A DNA stretch of 64,000 bases from Chelydra serpentina (Eukaryota; Chordata; Testudines; Chelydridae). The notes below the pieces were generated by a model. That model had not been told where the DNA came from, did not search any database, and was given only the letters and a program-made list of their open reading frames with translations. Each line of letters opens with the position of its first letter. Position 1 is the stretch's first letter. The position numbers were made by a program, and so were the translations under genes. Shown piece after piece: positions 23,326 to 34,751 of this stretch. Location: NCBI GenBank assembly GCA_037349315.1, contig JBAIAC010000006.1, positions 56,912,501-56,976,500 on the forward strand, written 5' to 3'.

Positions 23326-25690
23326 GAATAATATATTGATTTGCAACTTAGTTGTCTATTATCATATTAAATATATTTGGTTTTAACCACTAAAGCTCCA
23401 TTCTGCAAATGTTCCACTAAGGCAGATCCTTAAACCAACCTCAAGTCCTACTAAAGTCATTGTAGTTCTGCACAGATATAGGGCCCACCTGTGCTAATCA
23501 GAGCCTTCCAGAAAAAGAATCTGGTTCTGACTTGCCTGATTCATCCTGTTTTTCTAAATCCTTTTTTTCAGCTCCTATTCATCCACTCAGGAAATAAAAC
23601 ATTCAAGACAATCCATGTCCTAGAAAATAAAAATATCCCTTTGGTGAATCATGCAGAAGTTAGCAGGTTATAATGGAGTGGCCTTAATGCCCTTTTCCAT
23701 GAGTACCAGTTAAAAGAACATTTTAGACAGAATTCTTGCCAAGGTGTTTTCTATATTTAAAAAAAAAATGTTACTATGTTTAAAATAGCTTATGGGAAGC
23801 TACCAATGAAATCTATTTCCTTTATTAATGTTTCCTCCTGTATTATGGCTGAAATGTATATCACCTGCATAAAGCCTAAATAATTGGGTGTGCAGGAGTA
23901 ATATTGACTCCCCATCCTAGAGCCAGGGTGTAAGGATGGATTGTATCTCCCTCCCTGTGACTCTACCTGCAGCTCCTACTCTAATTTTTTAGGGTTAAAT
24001 AAAGTCTCAGCCCTTCTTTGACACTTCTGTGACGTATCAAGGCCACTGAATCTGGGGGGGGGGCCGTTGGAGAGGCACCTATAAAGCTCAACATGGATAT
24101 TAAATAGATATTTTAACATATTATATTGGCCAAAGTGTGCCAGAGGAAGAGAAAAGGGAAAGAACACAATATTATTGTTGTAATTCTTAATTTTTTATCC
24201 CTTCTGTTTATAAAACATGATCACAGCCGTCAGATCAGCAGCTTTTAATAAAACTGCTCATGCTTCTAATCCATTAAGATTTTAAAATTTCATAAAATTA
24301 TTTTTTTTTTGAAAGGGGATGTTCATTTTCTATTTGAGAAAAGTTAGATCTGACATTACAGCTGAAGTCATGTGACCCCAAACAAAATGGCTGCCAATAT
24401 ATAGTAAACTGAAGAGAGGTGTACAATTCTACAGTGTTTAAGATTAACCTCATTACATAACTGGCTTACATTTCTAATCCAATATATCAGACTCTAAATA
24501 TACCATTTCAAGACATTTGCTTTCCACACAAATAATCACTGGAGGCTAAGAATGAGTAAAAATGTGCATTAAGAAATATGTTTATTTAATTACTGAAGAA
24601 CTGTCATCTTGCTGGGGTATCAACTGCACCCATGGTGAACCCAAAAAGGAAAAAATAAACTCTGGAAAATAAAATATAGGAATATATATTTACATAGAGA
24701 GATTTTCTGAAAGCTGTCACTGACCCTCTACCAAAGATCTAACTTCAGAGGCATCGCTGTAGGTTTTCAGACATATCATTTTTTAGCATTATATTTCACT
24801 CATTAAGCATAAATGGACTCATTGAATGATCAGCAAGGTTTCTGAATAATTCCTAACAACTAAAACACACTCTGGTTTGTCTCTCACTTTTGCATTAAAA
24901 TAAACAAACACAGGATAGCGTTTTCAAACATTCAGTACATTAAAACCCTCCTTTGGAAATAACTAACATTTAAGGAAATGTTGAAAATATAATAGAAAAA
25001 ATCTCAACAGGGATAGAAGAAGAGGAATAGCCAAGTAGAAGAGAGATGAGGTGAAGATCTTATAACGCAATGCACATACTTTTAATATTTTCTTTGATAA
25101 AGAATTATTTTACCAAAAGTTTTAAAATCATAGAATAAGTATGTAAGCATATCAAATCCCCATTGTATACATTTGAGTCTACGGTATTTTGAACATAAGA
25201 AAAATGCTTATGCATGTGTGCTGAATCACTGGCATTGCAAACATTTGAGAACAAAGTCAGCATCTCTCATTTCCCTTATTAAATGAAGGATACTAATTCC
25301 AATGTTACAGAGGAAGAAGAGTCAAATCTTGGGTGGAATTCACCAATGGCATAAGGCCCAAACACAGAAGAAATACCATAATCCAGTTACATGAGAATGC
25401 TAGACATCAACAATCTTGCAGAAAGCTACTTCACACACAGACGTTATATGAGAGGCTTCAAGGGTGGCTCTCAGCACAGCACTGCAGAGGGTCTGCCTAA
25501 TGTACATAGAATGAGTCCACAGGGCCCAAACCCGACAATGGAGAGAAATTGCAGTGTATGACTTCTAGGGCAATATATTCAGGTGGGAGGGGCTAGTCAG
25601 AACTGAGCTAGTTGTGTCAGAACCTGTTTCTCATTTGTGTCCATGGGGCTCTTGGATAAAGCTCTTAGCCTGAGTCTCTCCATGAGTTAA
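23326..25690. other. AT-rich spacer between two inverted repeats
   Basis: No gene, RNA or clear transposon was recognised. The region contains a homopolymer G run near 24052 and otherwise ordinary AT-rich sequence. Confidence 0.5.
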
Positions 25691-25737
25691 GAGTCAAACG
25701 GGTGGACTGCAGCTGCAGGTTACTCCAGTTCTGTAGC

Positions 25738-26450
25738 ACTGCACACATGCAGAATTCATGTCCCCCCACAGATTTCTTTGCTTCCCTGCAGGAAAATGAC
25801 TTTCTGACAGGGAAGCTGCAAGGGCCGTCATGCACCCCTCTCCAGCAGTGCAGGCATATCGTTTCAGGCACCCTAAAGAGAGGTAAATCACTTGTGGGAG
25901 GGCTGGGGATGCCTCAATCAGTGCCATGTCAGACCCACCCCACCCCACCCCTGTGCATCCAGACCCGCCCAAGCCTCTCCACTGAGCCTCACCTCCCTGC
26001 AACTGGCCCTTCCCAGAGGGGGGGAACCCTGACCAGTGGCACCTTTCCTGCGCTGGTCTCATCTGTTAGTCCCAGCTGGGTTTGGGGAGGAGGAGGAGGA
26101 ACGCACTTCACCTGCGTGGAGTGGCCCAGGCCAGACCCACCCCCAGAAACCTCCTCCATACCCACCCAGCTGCTCCTCCATCCACCCAACCCCCATGCAG
26201 CCGGACTCCCCCCCCATACCTAGACCCCCTGTCAAACCTCACCCACTGCACCTGGAATCCCTAGTGATCCCCACACCTCTGCATCTATATCCCCACCCCT
26301 GCACCCAGAGCACCCTACACTGAGCCCTCTGCACTCGAACCTGCCCCCCCGCAACAGTCCCTATGTACCTGGACCACCCCAATAAGCCTGCAGCTGGACC
26401 CTCACCCCACTGAGACCCAACCAGCTGCACTGGAGTTGGATTGGTTTTCT
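25738..26450 (-). repeat. C-rich dispersed repeat, minus-strand copy
   Basis: This is the inverted counterpart of the repeat at 22690-23325. It opens with 'cacatgcagaattcatg' and 'cagatttctttgcttcc', then turns C-rich with 'ccagacccacccc' type motifs. The frames of up to 173 codons are low complexity and not credible genes. Confidence 0.65.
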
Positions 26451-26584
26451 CCAGGCCCCCTACCGCCCATGGGAGTAATACTGAGGCAGTGCCCTGCCAG
26501 TGTGTACAGACCACAAGTGAGACTGGGGCTCCACTGTACTTGCGTAGCCTGTATTCAGTCTGTATGCCTGCTCTGCAGAGTATA

Positions 26585-26740
26585 CAGACTAAATAAACTA
26601 GACAGACAAAAAGGGCTGGAAGGGAAACAGAGGCAAAGAGAGGCAAAATTACTTGTCCACACAGCAGGTCAGTTGCAGAGCTAGGAATAGAACCCACGTG
26701 TCTTGAAGCTCAGTCTAGTGCCCTAGCCACTGGATCATAC
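26585..26740 (-). mobile_element. MIR-type tRNA-core SINE
   Basis: On the minus strand, 'gatccagtggctagggcact' is followed by 'acgtgggttctattcctagc' and 'tttgcctctgtttccc'. This is the order of the tRNA-derived head and core of MIR SINEs. The copy is old and diverged. The LTR at 26741 inserted at its 5' end. Confidence 0.75.
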
Positions 26741-27911
26741 TGTAATGGTGTACCGCATAAGACTTTATGGGGAGATGCTTATAAATGTATATATGATGTA
26801 ACTGGAATATGTTTTATGCTACATGTGTCATGTAACATATCTCTGTAAAAGTTATGATCTACTGAATCTATTCCTCCTAGTTGTATGCATGTATCATTTT
26901 TGTAGTTGAAGTTATGAATATTGGTTGTATATTTGCTGGTTTTATACCATGTAAGAACATGGGATCAATGTCTGGAGAAAGGAATGTGCAGGTTAAGAGC
27001 CCAATCAAGAAACTCTTGACAGACAAAAGAAGTTGCGGACACCAATCCACATCTGAGCTTGGCCAGGAATGTAGCTGGGCTGGTAACTGAGTGGTGCATG
27101 GACATATGCAAAACTCCATCTTGCAACTGGATGCTACACAGGGAGAGGGAGGGGTGGCCACTGAGAGGAGAAAGTCTATTTAAACCCCTGGGAGACCCCT
27201 CCATGTTGTCTTCAGCTGGCTAAAGAGAGAGCCTCTCCACCCCCCACTGACACACCTGAAAGAGACTGGAACAAAGACAAGGACAATAGGGGGTGTGAGC
27301 GATTGCTGGACCCAGGCTAGGAGGACCATAGCCTGTAAAAGGAAGTTTGCTGGAACTGGTGAGGTTTTTATCAGTATTTAGTGTGATTAGACATAGACGT
27401 GCATGTTTTATTTTATTTTACTTAGTAATTCACTTTGTTCTGTCTGTTACTACTTGGAACCACTTAAATACTACTTTCTGTACTTATTAAAATCACTTTT
27501 TACTTATTAAGTTACCTGGAGTACGTGTTAGTACCTGGAAGGGGGGGGGGTGCAAACAGCTGTGCATATCTCTCTATCTGTGATATAGAGGGCGAATTAT
27601 TTATGAATTTACCCTGTATAAGCTTTATACAGGGTAAAACTGATTTATTCAGGGTTTGAACCCCATTGGGAGTTGGGCACCTGGGTGTCAAAGGCAAGAG
27701 CACTTCCTAAGCTGCTTCCAGGCAGGCCTACAGCTGTTAGGGCACGTGGTTCAGACCTGGGTCTGGGTTTGCAGCAGGCTAGAGGGTCTGGCTCAAACCA
27801 GTCAGGATTCTGGAGTCCCAAGGTGGAAAAGGCAGGAAAGCAGGGGCACGAGTAGTCTTGGCACACCAGGTGGCAGCTCCAAGGGGGTTTCTGTGATACC
27901 AACCCGTCACA
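26741..27911 (+). mobile_element. Solo LTR with 5-bp target duplication
   Basis: The 1171-bp element runs from TGTAATGG to CCGTCACA, giving TG..CA ends. It is flanked by CATAC at 26736-26740 and 27912-27916. A 5-bp duplication fits Ty3/gypsy or endogenous-retrovirus LTRs. The interior has TATA-like 'tatttaaacccc' near 27178 and ATTAAA signals near 27488, then T-rich sequence. No protein-coding domain is present, so it is a recombined solo LTR. Its class cannot be settled from the sequence alone. Confidence 0.7.
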
Positions 27912-28029
27912 CATACTGCTTGCCAAGCCTTGTTTATGAAGGGCAAAAATTCAGAGTTGGTCAGAGGTGACCTGTTTACATATCCTCACTATAACTTTGC
28001 TATCTTACATTTTACTATAGCTGTCTTGG

Positions 28030-28155
28030 GCTTGATTCTGGAACCCTTAACACTGAATAGCACTTACTTGTGTGACTAGTCCCATTTACTTCACAGGTTG
28101 CTACTTGCATGAGTAAGCACTATTCAGCATGCATGAGAGCTGCAGACTTGGGCCC
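28030..28155. repeat. Degenerate palindromic repeat of the 'tgattctg..gggccc' type
   Basis: The segment 'gattctggaacccttaaca' to 'agacttgggcccta' includes 'cccatttacttcac' and a later mirrored 'gagtaagcactattcagc'. It resembles a dispersed family also seen at 45000-45110. No target duplication was found. Confidence 0.45.
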
Positions 28156-29160
28156 TAAATAACTGGACTGGAAAGAAAGCAAGGCAACTATTCTGTGAAG
28201 GGGAATCTCGACACTTATTGGGTCTTTATTTCTATCTCTAATACTGTTATTCTAGCTGTGAATCTTCTGACAAATAGGTTCAGCTTATTTTGGAGAACAT
28301 ACAATTATTGATGGAGGACATACAATTACTTGATAGTGTCCTCTTACATTTGATCTTCTTTCATGAAGTTAGGTGGCTATTGTCTTTCCAAAAGGCTGTG
28401 TTTCCTGTTTTCCATCTTGTGCCTTTAACCGAAAGAAATGTAATTCATTGATCTGGTTCTCAGAAAAAAGTTTACTCAAAGCCAAATCATATTGCGCTTC
28501 TGGAGAAACAGATGGAGGTCTCTGGGAGCTGGAATTCTGCTTAGAAGTACAACTTCCGTATTACAGTTTTTCAGATAGGTCACTTAAAAACCAGTTTAGG
28601 AAATAATTTTGTATATCAATGAATGTTCCCAATATTATTCAGAACACATGCATCTCTCTCTTCCAAAATACCACTAACTAGAACATACTTTTATATATAT
28701 TTATCATTTTTGTAATATTTATTTGTGTCAGCAGCTCAGGTAGGTTTGCTCTCAAACTCTGCAAGCTTTTAAATCCTACTCAGCTAGGCCTGATCTAAAG
28801 CCCATCAAAGTTAATGGAAGGCATCCCAGGGACTTCAGTGGGCTGTGGTTGAAGGACTAACCCAGAATGTAAACTCCTTGCTTAATCAATCAAATTCCAC
28901 CTTAAATGTATCAGTACAAATATATTAGTATCTGGTAAGATATTTTGGAAAGGTTCCAGATCCTATAGTTGCTAACTGATTGGGTATTTTATCTATATTC
29001 TGTGTAAAAATTATTGTTCTCTATTATTTTGTGGATATGAACGCATCCACTGGGCCAAATAAATTTGAGACCAACACGACCCAAACGTATCACCTGCAGT
29101 GGTCACCATTAAAAAGTTAATACTTACCCATGGCTATTGCAGATTCTTGAAGCACAGGCT

Positions 29161-29371
29161 GGAGGGATAGCTCAGTGGTTTGAGCATTGGCCTGCTAAAC
29201 CCAGGGTTGTGAGTTCAATCCTTGAGGGGTCCATTTAGGGATCTGGGGCAAAAATCTGTCAGGGGACAGTACTTGGTCCTGCTAGTGAAGGCAGGGGACT
29301 GGACTCAATGACCTTTCAATGTCGTTCCAGTTCTAGGAGATTGGCATATCTCCATTTTTTTTTTTTATTTG
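29161..29371 (+). mobile_element. Cry-type tRNA-derived SINE, plus strand
   Basis: The head GGAGGGATAGCTCAGTGGTT includes a Pol III A box (tagctcagtggt, 29168-29179), and the B box agttcaatcc lies at 29211-29220. These are followed by 'tttagggatctggggcaaaa' and a tail ending 'ggagattggcatatctcc' and poly(T). This is the tRNA-Lys-related SINE restricted to cryptodiran turtles and is the best clue to the host. It is not a functional tRNA gene. Confidence 0.9.
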
Positions 29372-30464
29372 CTGCGCAGCCTGGGTTCCCCTCCCCTGTT
29401 CCAAGTCCTTTGTCTTCTAGACAAGGGAAGGTGTTGAGTTGTGGGGGAATGAAGACAAATCATGATGTCGCTCCCCACTTTATATAGTTTCTCCATATGG
29501 CGGGAACCCTTTGTTCCAGTCTAAGTTCCCAGCTCAGTTTGTGGGAAAATATAGGTACCAAAATGGAGTTCAGTGTCATGTGGTCTGATCACATTCCCTT
29601 GCATGCCTTGCTGAATCATAGCACCACAGCTGCCAGTAAGTTACTTCACTGGAACATTCTGGGAAAGCAAACACAGTGGATGCATGAACATAGCAAAAAC
29701 AATAGTACTGTTTCTTATTGGAGTATATATGCATAAAAGATTGACATTTAGCCCTGTACAGATTATCCTTACAGGCCTCTGTATCACTTAAGTCCCACTT
29801 AAATCTTATTTTAAGTTAGGTGATGCCTAGACCTTGTGTGGGTCTTCTGAACAGAGGTGAATTTCCTAAAAAAGCATTGATTTTTGCAAGTTCAGTTCCA
29901 CTCTGTTGCAGATTTAATGATAAATTCAGACATGGTCATTAAGTGAGTGCAGCTCTATGGACATTTATGGAACCTACATCAGGTCTAAATTTGGCCCATA
30001 AAGGTATGTGGTGTTGTTTAATCTCTTTTGTGCATATCATGTGTTTATGAGAATAAACTTGTCCTTTCTCCATTGGGAGCGTGGAAGCTAGGAGAGGTAT
30101 GGAGAATGGAAAAAAACATTTTACATTTCCTCATACACTGCCGCTGGTCTGCATCCCAAAAATGTCAAGTATTGGGAATTCAACAGGAAAAATACTTGTC
30201 AGCTTGGGTCAAAGACTAATTTTCAATGTAGTATTTCATGCTTTTTAAGTTGTCAACTAACCAGCTCAGAAAATCACTTCCATCACGTCTCACGTAGCAT
30301 CTGAAACAAAAACCATAGGGCCAGATACTACCCTGGATTGAAGTCAATGAGAGCCACATATCTGTCACCAAGGGTAGAATTTGGCCGTTGGTAACTGAAA
30401 TGGTTCCTATTTCCACCTCTCCAACTTTTGTCCTTTCAAGATTTCCTTTAGTTCTTCATGCACA
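29372..30464. other. Unassigned intergenic sequence
   Basis: No gene or repeat boundary was recognised. Short frames occur by chance. Confidence 0.45.
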
Positions 30465-30851
30465 AGGCATGAATGGAGAGAGTCCAGAGAAGAGCAACAA
30501 AAATGATTAAAGGTCTAGAAAACATGACCTATGAGGGAAAATTGAAAAAATTGGGTTTGTTTAGTCTGGAAAAGAGAAGACTGAGAGGGGACATAGCAGT
30601 TTTCAAGTATGTAAAAGGTTGTTAAGGGAGGAGGAAGAAAAATTGTTTTTCTTAACCTCTGAGGAAAGGACAAGAAGTAATGGACTTAAATTGCAGCAAG
30701 GGAGGTTTAGGTTGGACATTAGGAAAACTTCCTGTCACGGTGGCTAAGCACTGGAATAAATTGCCTAGAGAGGTTGTGGAATCTCCATTATTGGAGATTT
30801 TTAAGAGCAGGTTAGACAAACACCTGTCAGGAATGGTCTAGATAATACTTA
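30465..30851 (+). mobile_element. CR1 LINE 3' end, left part
   Basis: The sequence carries CR1 tail landmarks in order: 'gggtttgtttagtctgg', 'gggacatagcagttttcaag', 'aattgcagcaagggaggttt', 'ttaagagcaggttagacaaa'. It stops exactly at the Harbinger insertion and resumes at 36125. The 5' end is truncated, as is usual for CR1. Confidence 0.9.
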
Positions 30852-31198
30852 GGGTATGTCTACACTACGAGACTAGTTCGATTTTTGTTAAACCGAACTT
30901 GTGAAACCGATATTGCAAGGTCGATCGTGCGAATCCACATCAAGGACCTTAATTCGAATTTCTGAGTCCACAGTAAGGGGGCAAGCGTCGACATTGCAAG
31001 CGGTGCACTGTGGGTAGCTATCCCACAGTTCCCGCAGTCCCCGCTGCCCACTGGAATTCTGGGTGTAGCCCCCAGTGCCTTGTGGGACCGAAAATGTGTC
31101 AAGGGTGGTTATACGTAAATGTCGTCACTCGACCCACACTCCCGCCGTCCCTACGTGAAAGCGCCGGCGGGCAATGAATTCGCGCCCTTTTCCGGTGA

Positions 31199-32494
31199 TT
31201 GACAGCTCGGACGCCACAGGACAGCGAGCATGGAGCCCTCCGCGATTATCGCTGCTGTTCTGTCCGTTGCCAACACCTCGCGCCTTATCGTGCACCTTTT
31301 CCAGAGTCAGATGCAGAGAAATCGGGCGAGGAGGCAACGGAAGCTCCGGGAGTACATGAACTCTCGCAAAGCACGGGACCCCGGACCGTAGAAATCATGG
31401 TGGCAATGGGGCACGTTGATCCTGTGGAACGGCGATTCTGGGCAAGGGAAACAAGCACTGACTGGTGGGACCGCATAGTGCTGCAGGTCTGGGATGAATC
31501 CCAGTGGCTGCGAAACTTTCGGATGCGTAAGGGCACTTTCCTGGAACTTTGTGACTTGCTGTCCCCTGCCCTGAAGCGCCAGGACACCCGGATGCGAGCA
31601 GCCCTTACTATCCAGAAGCGAGTGGCCATAGCCCTGTGGAAGCTTGCAACTCCTGACAGCTACCGGTCAGTAGCGAACCAATTTGGAGTGGGCAAATCTA
31701 CCGTGGGGGTTGCTGTGATGCAGGTAGCCCATGCAATCGTTGACCTGCTGCTCTCAAAGGTAGTGACCCTTGGAGACGTGCAGGTGATCATAGATGGCTT
31801 CGCTGCGATGGGATTCCCAAACTGCGGTGGGGCTATAGATGGGACACACATCCCTATCCTGGGACCGGAGCACCAGGGCAGCCAGTACATTAACCGAAAG
31901 GGCTATTTTTCTATGGTGCTGCAAGCACTAGTGGACCACAAAGGACGTTTTACCAACATCAATGTTGGATGGCCAGGCAAGGTTCATGATGCTCGTGTTT
32001 TCAAAAACTCTGGTCTCTTTAGACGGCTGCAACAGGTGGTTTATTTCCCGGACCGCAAAATAACTGTTGGGGATGTGGAGATGCCTACAGTGATCCTAGG
32101 GGACCCTGCCTACCCGCTAATGCCATGGCTCATGAAGCCATACACGGGAGCCCTGGACACTGAAAAGGAGCTCTTCAATTACCGGCTGAGCAAGTGCAGA
32201 ATGGTGGTGGAGTGTGCCTTTGGCCGTCTGAAGGGCAGATGGCGAAGCTTACTGACTCGCTCCGACCTCAGCCAAAAAAATATCCCGATTGTGATTGCAG
32301 CGTGCTGTGTGCTCCACAATCTCTGTGAGAGCAAAGGGGAGACGTTTATGGTGGGGTGGGAGGTTGAGGCAAATCGCCTGGCAGCTGATTACGCTCAGCC
32401 GGACACCAGGGTGATTAGAAGATCACAGCGGGACGCGCTGCGCATCTGGGAAGCTTTGAAAGCTAGCTTCCAGACTGACCAGGGTAACCAGTGA
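31199..32494 (+). CDS. Harbinger DDE transposase (HARBI1-like nuclease)
   Basis: This 431-codon frame encodes a HARBI1-type nuclease that would cut and integrate the element. A helix-turn-helix-like segment occupies residues 151-180 (YRSVANQFGVGKSTV). The DDE catalytic residues are D214 in GAIDGTHIP, D302 in ILGDPAYPL and E338 in VECAFGRLKGRW. KVHDARVF (261-268) and AACCVLHNLC (367-376) are also family signatures. The first 60 or so residues are not family-like. Related turtle copies, as I recall them, start MEPSAIIAAVL, and that start exists here at 31230 in another frame, so the true N-terminus may be frameshifted. The Met at codon 67 (31397) could start the conserved core. AATAAA follows at 32614-32619. 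Confidence 0.9.
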   Translation: MTARTPQDSEHGALRDYRCCSVRCQHLAPYRAPFPESDAEKSGEEATEAPGVHELSQSTGPRTVEIMVAMGHVDPVERRFWARETSTDWWDRIVLQVWDESQWLRNFRMRKGTFLELCDLLSPALKRQDTRMRAALTIQKRVAIALWKLATPDSYRSVANQFGVGKSTVGVAVMQVAHAIVDLLLSKVVTLGDVQVIIDGFAAMGFPNCGGAIDGTHIPILGPEHQGSQYINRKGYFSMVLQALVDHKGRFTNINVGWPGKVHDARVFKNSGLFRRLQQVVYFPDRKITVGDVEMPTVILGDPAYPLMPWLMKPYTGALDTEKELFNYRLSKCRMVVECAFGRLKGRWRSLLTRSDLSQKNIPIVIAACCVLHNLCESKGETFMVGWEVEANRLAADYAQPDTRVIRRSQRDALRIWEALKASFQTDQGNQ

Positions 32495-32613
32495 CTGTTA
32501 CGCTTGTTTAAACAGATGCTGAACCTGCCCCCGTTTCTTTACCCAGTTTCCGTTGCCTATCCTCTCCCATTAACAACCCCCTTCCCCCCCTTCATTCAAC
32601 GCTTTAAAAGTAC

Positions 32614-32619
32614 AATAAA
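32614..32619 (+). terminator. Poly(A) signal of the transposase gene
   Basis: AATAAA lies about 120 bp after the transposase stop codon, inside the transposon, and is followed by T/G-rich sequence. Confidence 0.7.
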
Positions 32620-33180
32620 GGAAACATTGTTTATTGGAACCGTCTCCATTACTGGTTTCTCGGTTACGGTTTTAACCGGGGACGCATACCGCGGTTGGGG
32701 AGCGGGTGGAGTGTTGGAAAGTACGCTTCCAAGCTTGGGGAATGACATGCTCCTGCTCCCAGAGCAGTTCTAAGTGCTGGACTGCTTGTTTAAAGGGAGC
32801 CATCAACCCCTCCTATTCGCAACTGTGTGTGGTGGCGTCTCTGTGACTTTTTGGCAGTGAATTGCGGCCACGGATCCCCCGCTGCATGGATCTGTCATGC
32901 AGGCTATCGCCGGCTGCTAAAGATCAGCAGCCACCCTCCCCCACCAGACAGCGAACTCCCCCCCACCCCCCGTAGAGAACATGAAAACCCCCACCCAGAA
33001 TGACAAGTGTGCCTAGTGCATGCAATTTTTACTGTGACTTTCTGTTGATCCTTTCCCCTGTCTGCACCCTGGGTCAGGCGCCAGTCGTCTGCACTTACAA
33101 ACCCCGTTACCCACTAACCCGAAAAACAAACGGTCCTGTGAAAGAAAGTCAGGGAAACAACACTGAACCAAAAAAACATT

Positions 33181-33186
33181 TTTATT
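33181..33186 (-). terminator. Poly(A) signal of the Myb-like gene
   Basis: TTTATT on the plus strand is AATAAA on the minus strand, about 80 bp beyond the minus-strand stop at 33265-33267. It lies convergent to the transposase poly(A) site. Confidence 0.7.
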
Positions 33187-33264
33187 AAAGTGAGCATTGC
33201 TTTAACATGAAACCTTGGCAGGGAAGTGTTGAGGGGTGCGGCTGGAGGGAGGGAAAGGACCAAT

Positions 33265-33700
33265 CTAAGGTTTTTGGAATGAGAGCCTTCTGCTACTGGA
33301 GCAGTCTGCAGGGGTGGAGTGAATATTTCCACGGACCCTGCCTCCCCTCGTCCTAGTGACTTTGGGTGAGTAAACAACTGGACTTGGTGGCGGGGGTGGG
33401 CGGTTAGAAATAACATATAGAGGGGCTCTTTCCTCCTGTCTCCTGTCCTGGAGAACGTCCACCAGGCGCCGGAGCGTGTCAGTTTGCTCCCTCATTAGTC
33501 CCAGCAGCGTTTGAGTCACCTGCTGGTCTTCCTGCCGCCACCTGTCCTCGCGCGCTTCAGCCCTCTGCTCCCGTTCCCTGGCTGCTCGCTCGGACCTTCA
33601 GACTTCCTCTCTCCGCTGTGCCGCCTCCCTTCGGGAACAGATCATCAATTCTGAGAACATGTCATCCCGGGTTCTCTTTTTGCGCCGCCTTATCTGCAAT
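33265..33700 (-). pseudogene. Myb-like transposon protein, C-terminal exon, broken by a stop
   Basis: After an acceptor (CTATTGCAG|ATAAGG, near 33700) the minus-strand frame reads IRRRKKRTRDDMFSELM. A Glu/Arg-rich helix follows, then RREQTDTLRRLVDVLQ-like sequence, a proline-rich NRPPPPPSP segment and a final RRLSFQK. This is the conserved C-terminal half of turtle Harbinger Myb-like proteins. A TGA at 33600-33598 interrupts the frame after EEV; the same frame continues intact beyond it for the full expected length. The substitution fits CGA to TGA decay at a CpG. The exon joining this part to the Myb exon was not identified. Confidence 0.8.
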
Positions 33701-34059
33701 AGCCCATGGGAGGGAGAAACACGGGTAGGGCGGGAGACACTCGCAGCTGTGGGATGAGGGAAAGGGAGTGAATTCCACAGAAAGATACTTTTTCCAGAAC
33801 AATGCCCATACTCTTTCCCTGTGAATAGGACCAAGCACAGTACCTATCACATGCTCACGTACTACAAGGTCAAATATTAGGTCTTAATGCTGAGTGTCCG
33901 GGGTCCCGGTGTACAGATCCCAGACGCCTTGCTGAACACTGAAAATCAGCTCTCTGAAGACCATGGTAAGGTGATGAGTTTGGACTGCTGAGAGATTACT
34001 TCACAGCAGTGCTCTACTCCCATGTCTCAATCACTGTTCCTGGCGGCGGGCAGGAACTG

Positions 34060-34640
34060 CAGCTGCCCAAACCGCTCATCTACAGCGGCTCGCCTACCCT
34101 TCCCCCCCCTCCGCGTGGCCGCTCCCGGGAACCAAAAGTGCCCGCGAACCGCTCAGTATGAACGGCTCGCCTACCCTTCCCCCCCCCCCCTCCGCGTGGC
34201 CGCTCCCGGGAACCAAGATTGCCCGCAAACCGCTGTGTTTGAACGGCTCGCCTACCCTTCCCCACCCTCCGTGTGGCCGCTCCAGGGAACCAAAAGTGTC
34301 CGTGAACCACTCAGTATGAACGGCTCGCCTACCCTTCCCCCGCCTCCGCGTGGTCGCTCCCGGGAACCAAAAGTGCCCGCGAACCGCTCAGTATGAACGG
34401 CTCGCCTACCCTTCCCCCCCCCTCCGCGTGGCCGCTCCCGGGAACCAAGACTGCCCGCGAACCGCTGTGTTTGAACGGCTCGCATACCCTTCCCCCCCCC
34501 CCTCCGCGTGGCCGCTCCCGGGAACCAAAAGTGCCCGCGAACCGCTCGGTATGAACGGCTCGCGTACCCCTTCCCCCGCTTCGTGTGGCCGGTCCCGGGA
34601 ACTCTCCCTGCCCGCGCACCGCTAAGTTCGAATGGTTTGG
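34060..34640. repeat. GC-rich minisatellite inside the Harbinger element
   Basis: Seven copies of a 77-81 bp unit share 'cggctcgcctacccttcc', a C-tract, 'ctccgcgtggccgctcccgg' and 'gaaccaa'. The GGCTCG anchor occurs at 34087, 34164, 34245, 34322, 34399, 34477 and 34557. Two linker types alternate: A with 'gtgcccgcgaaccgctcagt' and B with 'ttgcccgcaaaccgctgtgt', in the order A-B-A-A-B-A. Frames through it on both strands are repeat artefacts. Confidence 0.9.
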
Positions 34641-34751
34641 CTCCCAACTCCCTCCCACCCCGCGTTAATGGAAACCGCCGGGTGTCTTTCTTTAAAGGGA
34701 AAATGAAGCATTCCCTATACTAATGAAACCACTCATTCAAACCAGGACACC

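Noticed and set aside
25702..26323. 173- and 95-codon proline-rich frames
   Set aside because: They lie in the C-rich dispersed repeat, whose inverted copy at 22690 gives unrelated frames.
29161..29240. tRNA gene
   Set aside because: Only A and B boxes of a tRNA-derived SINE are present, followed by SINE body and tail. A second copy exists at 49674-49881.
34060..34640. Regularly spaced repeats suggesting a CRISPR array
   Set aside because: The repeats are head-to-tail without unique spacers, inside a eukaryotic DNA transposon.
34022..34658. Frames of 76-131 codons with repeating peptides
   Set aside because: All are translations of the 77-81 bp minisatellite and occur on both strands.
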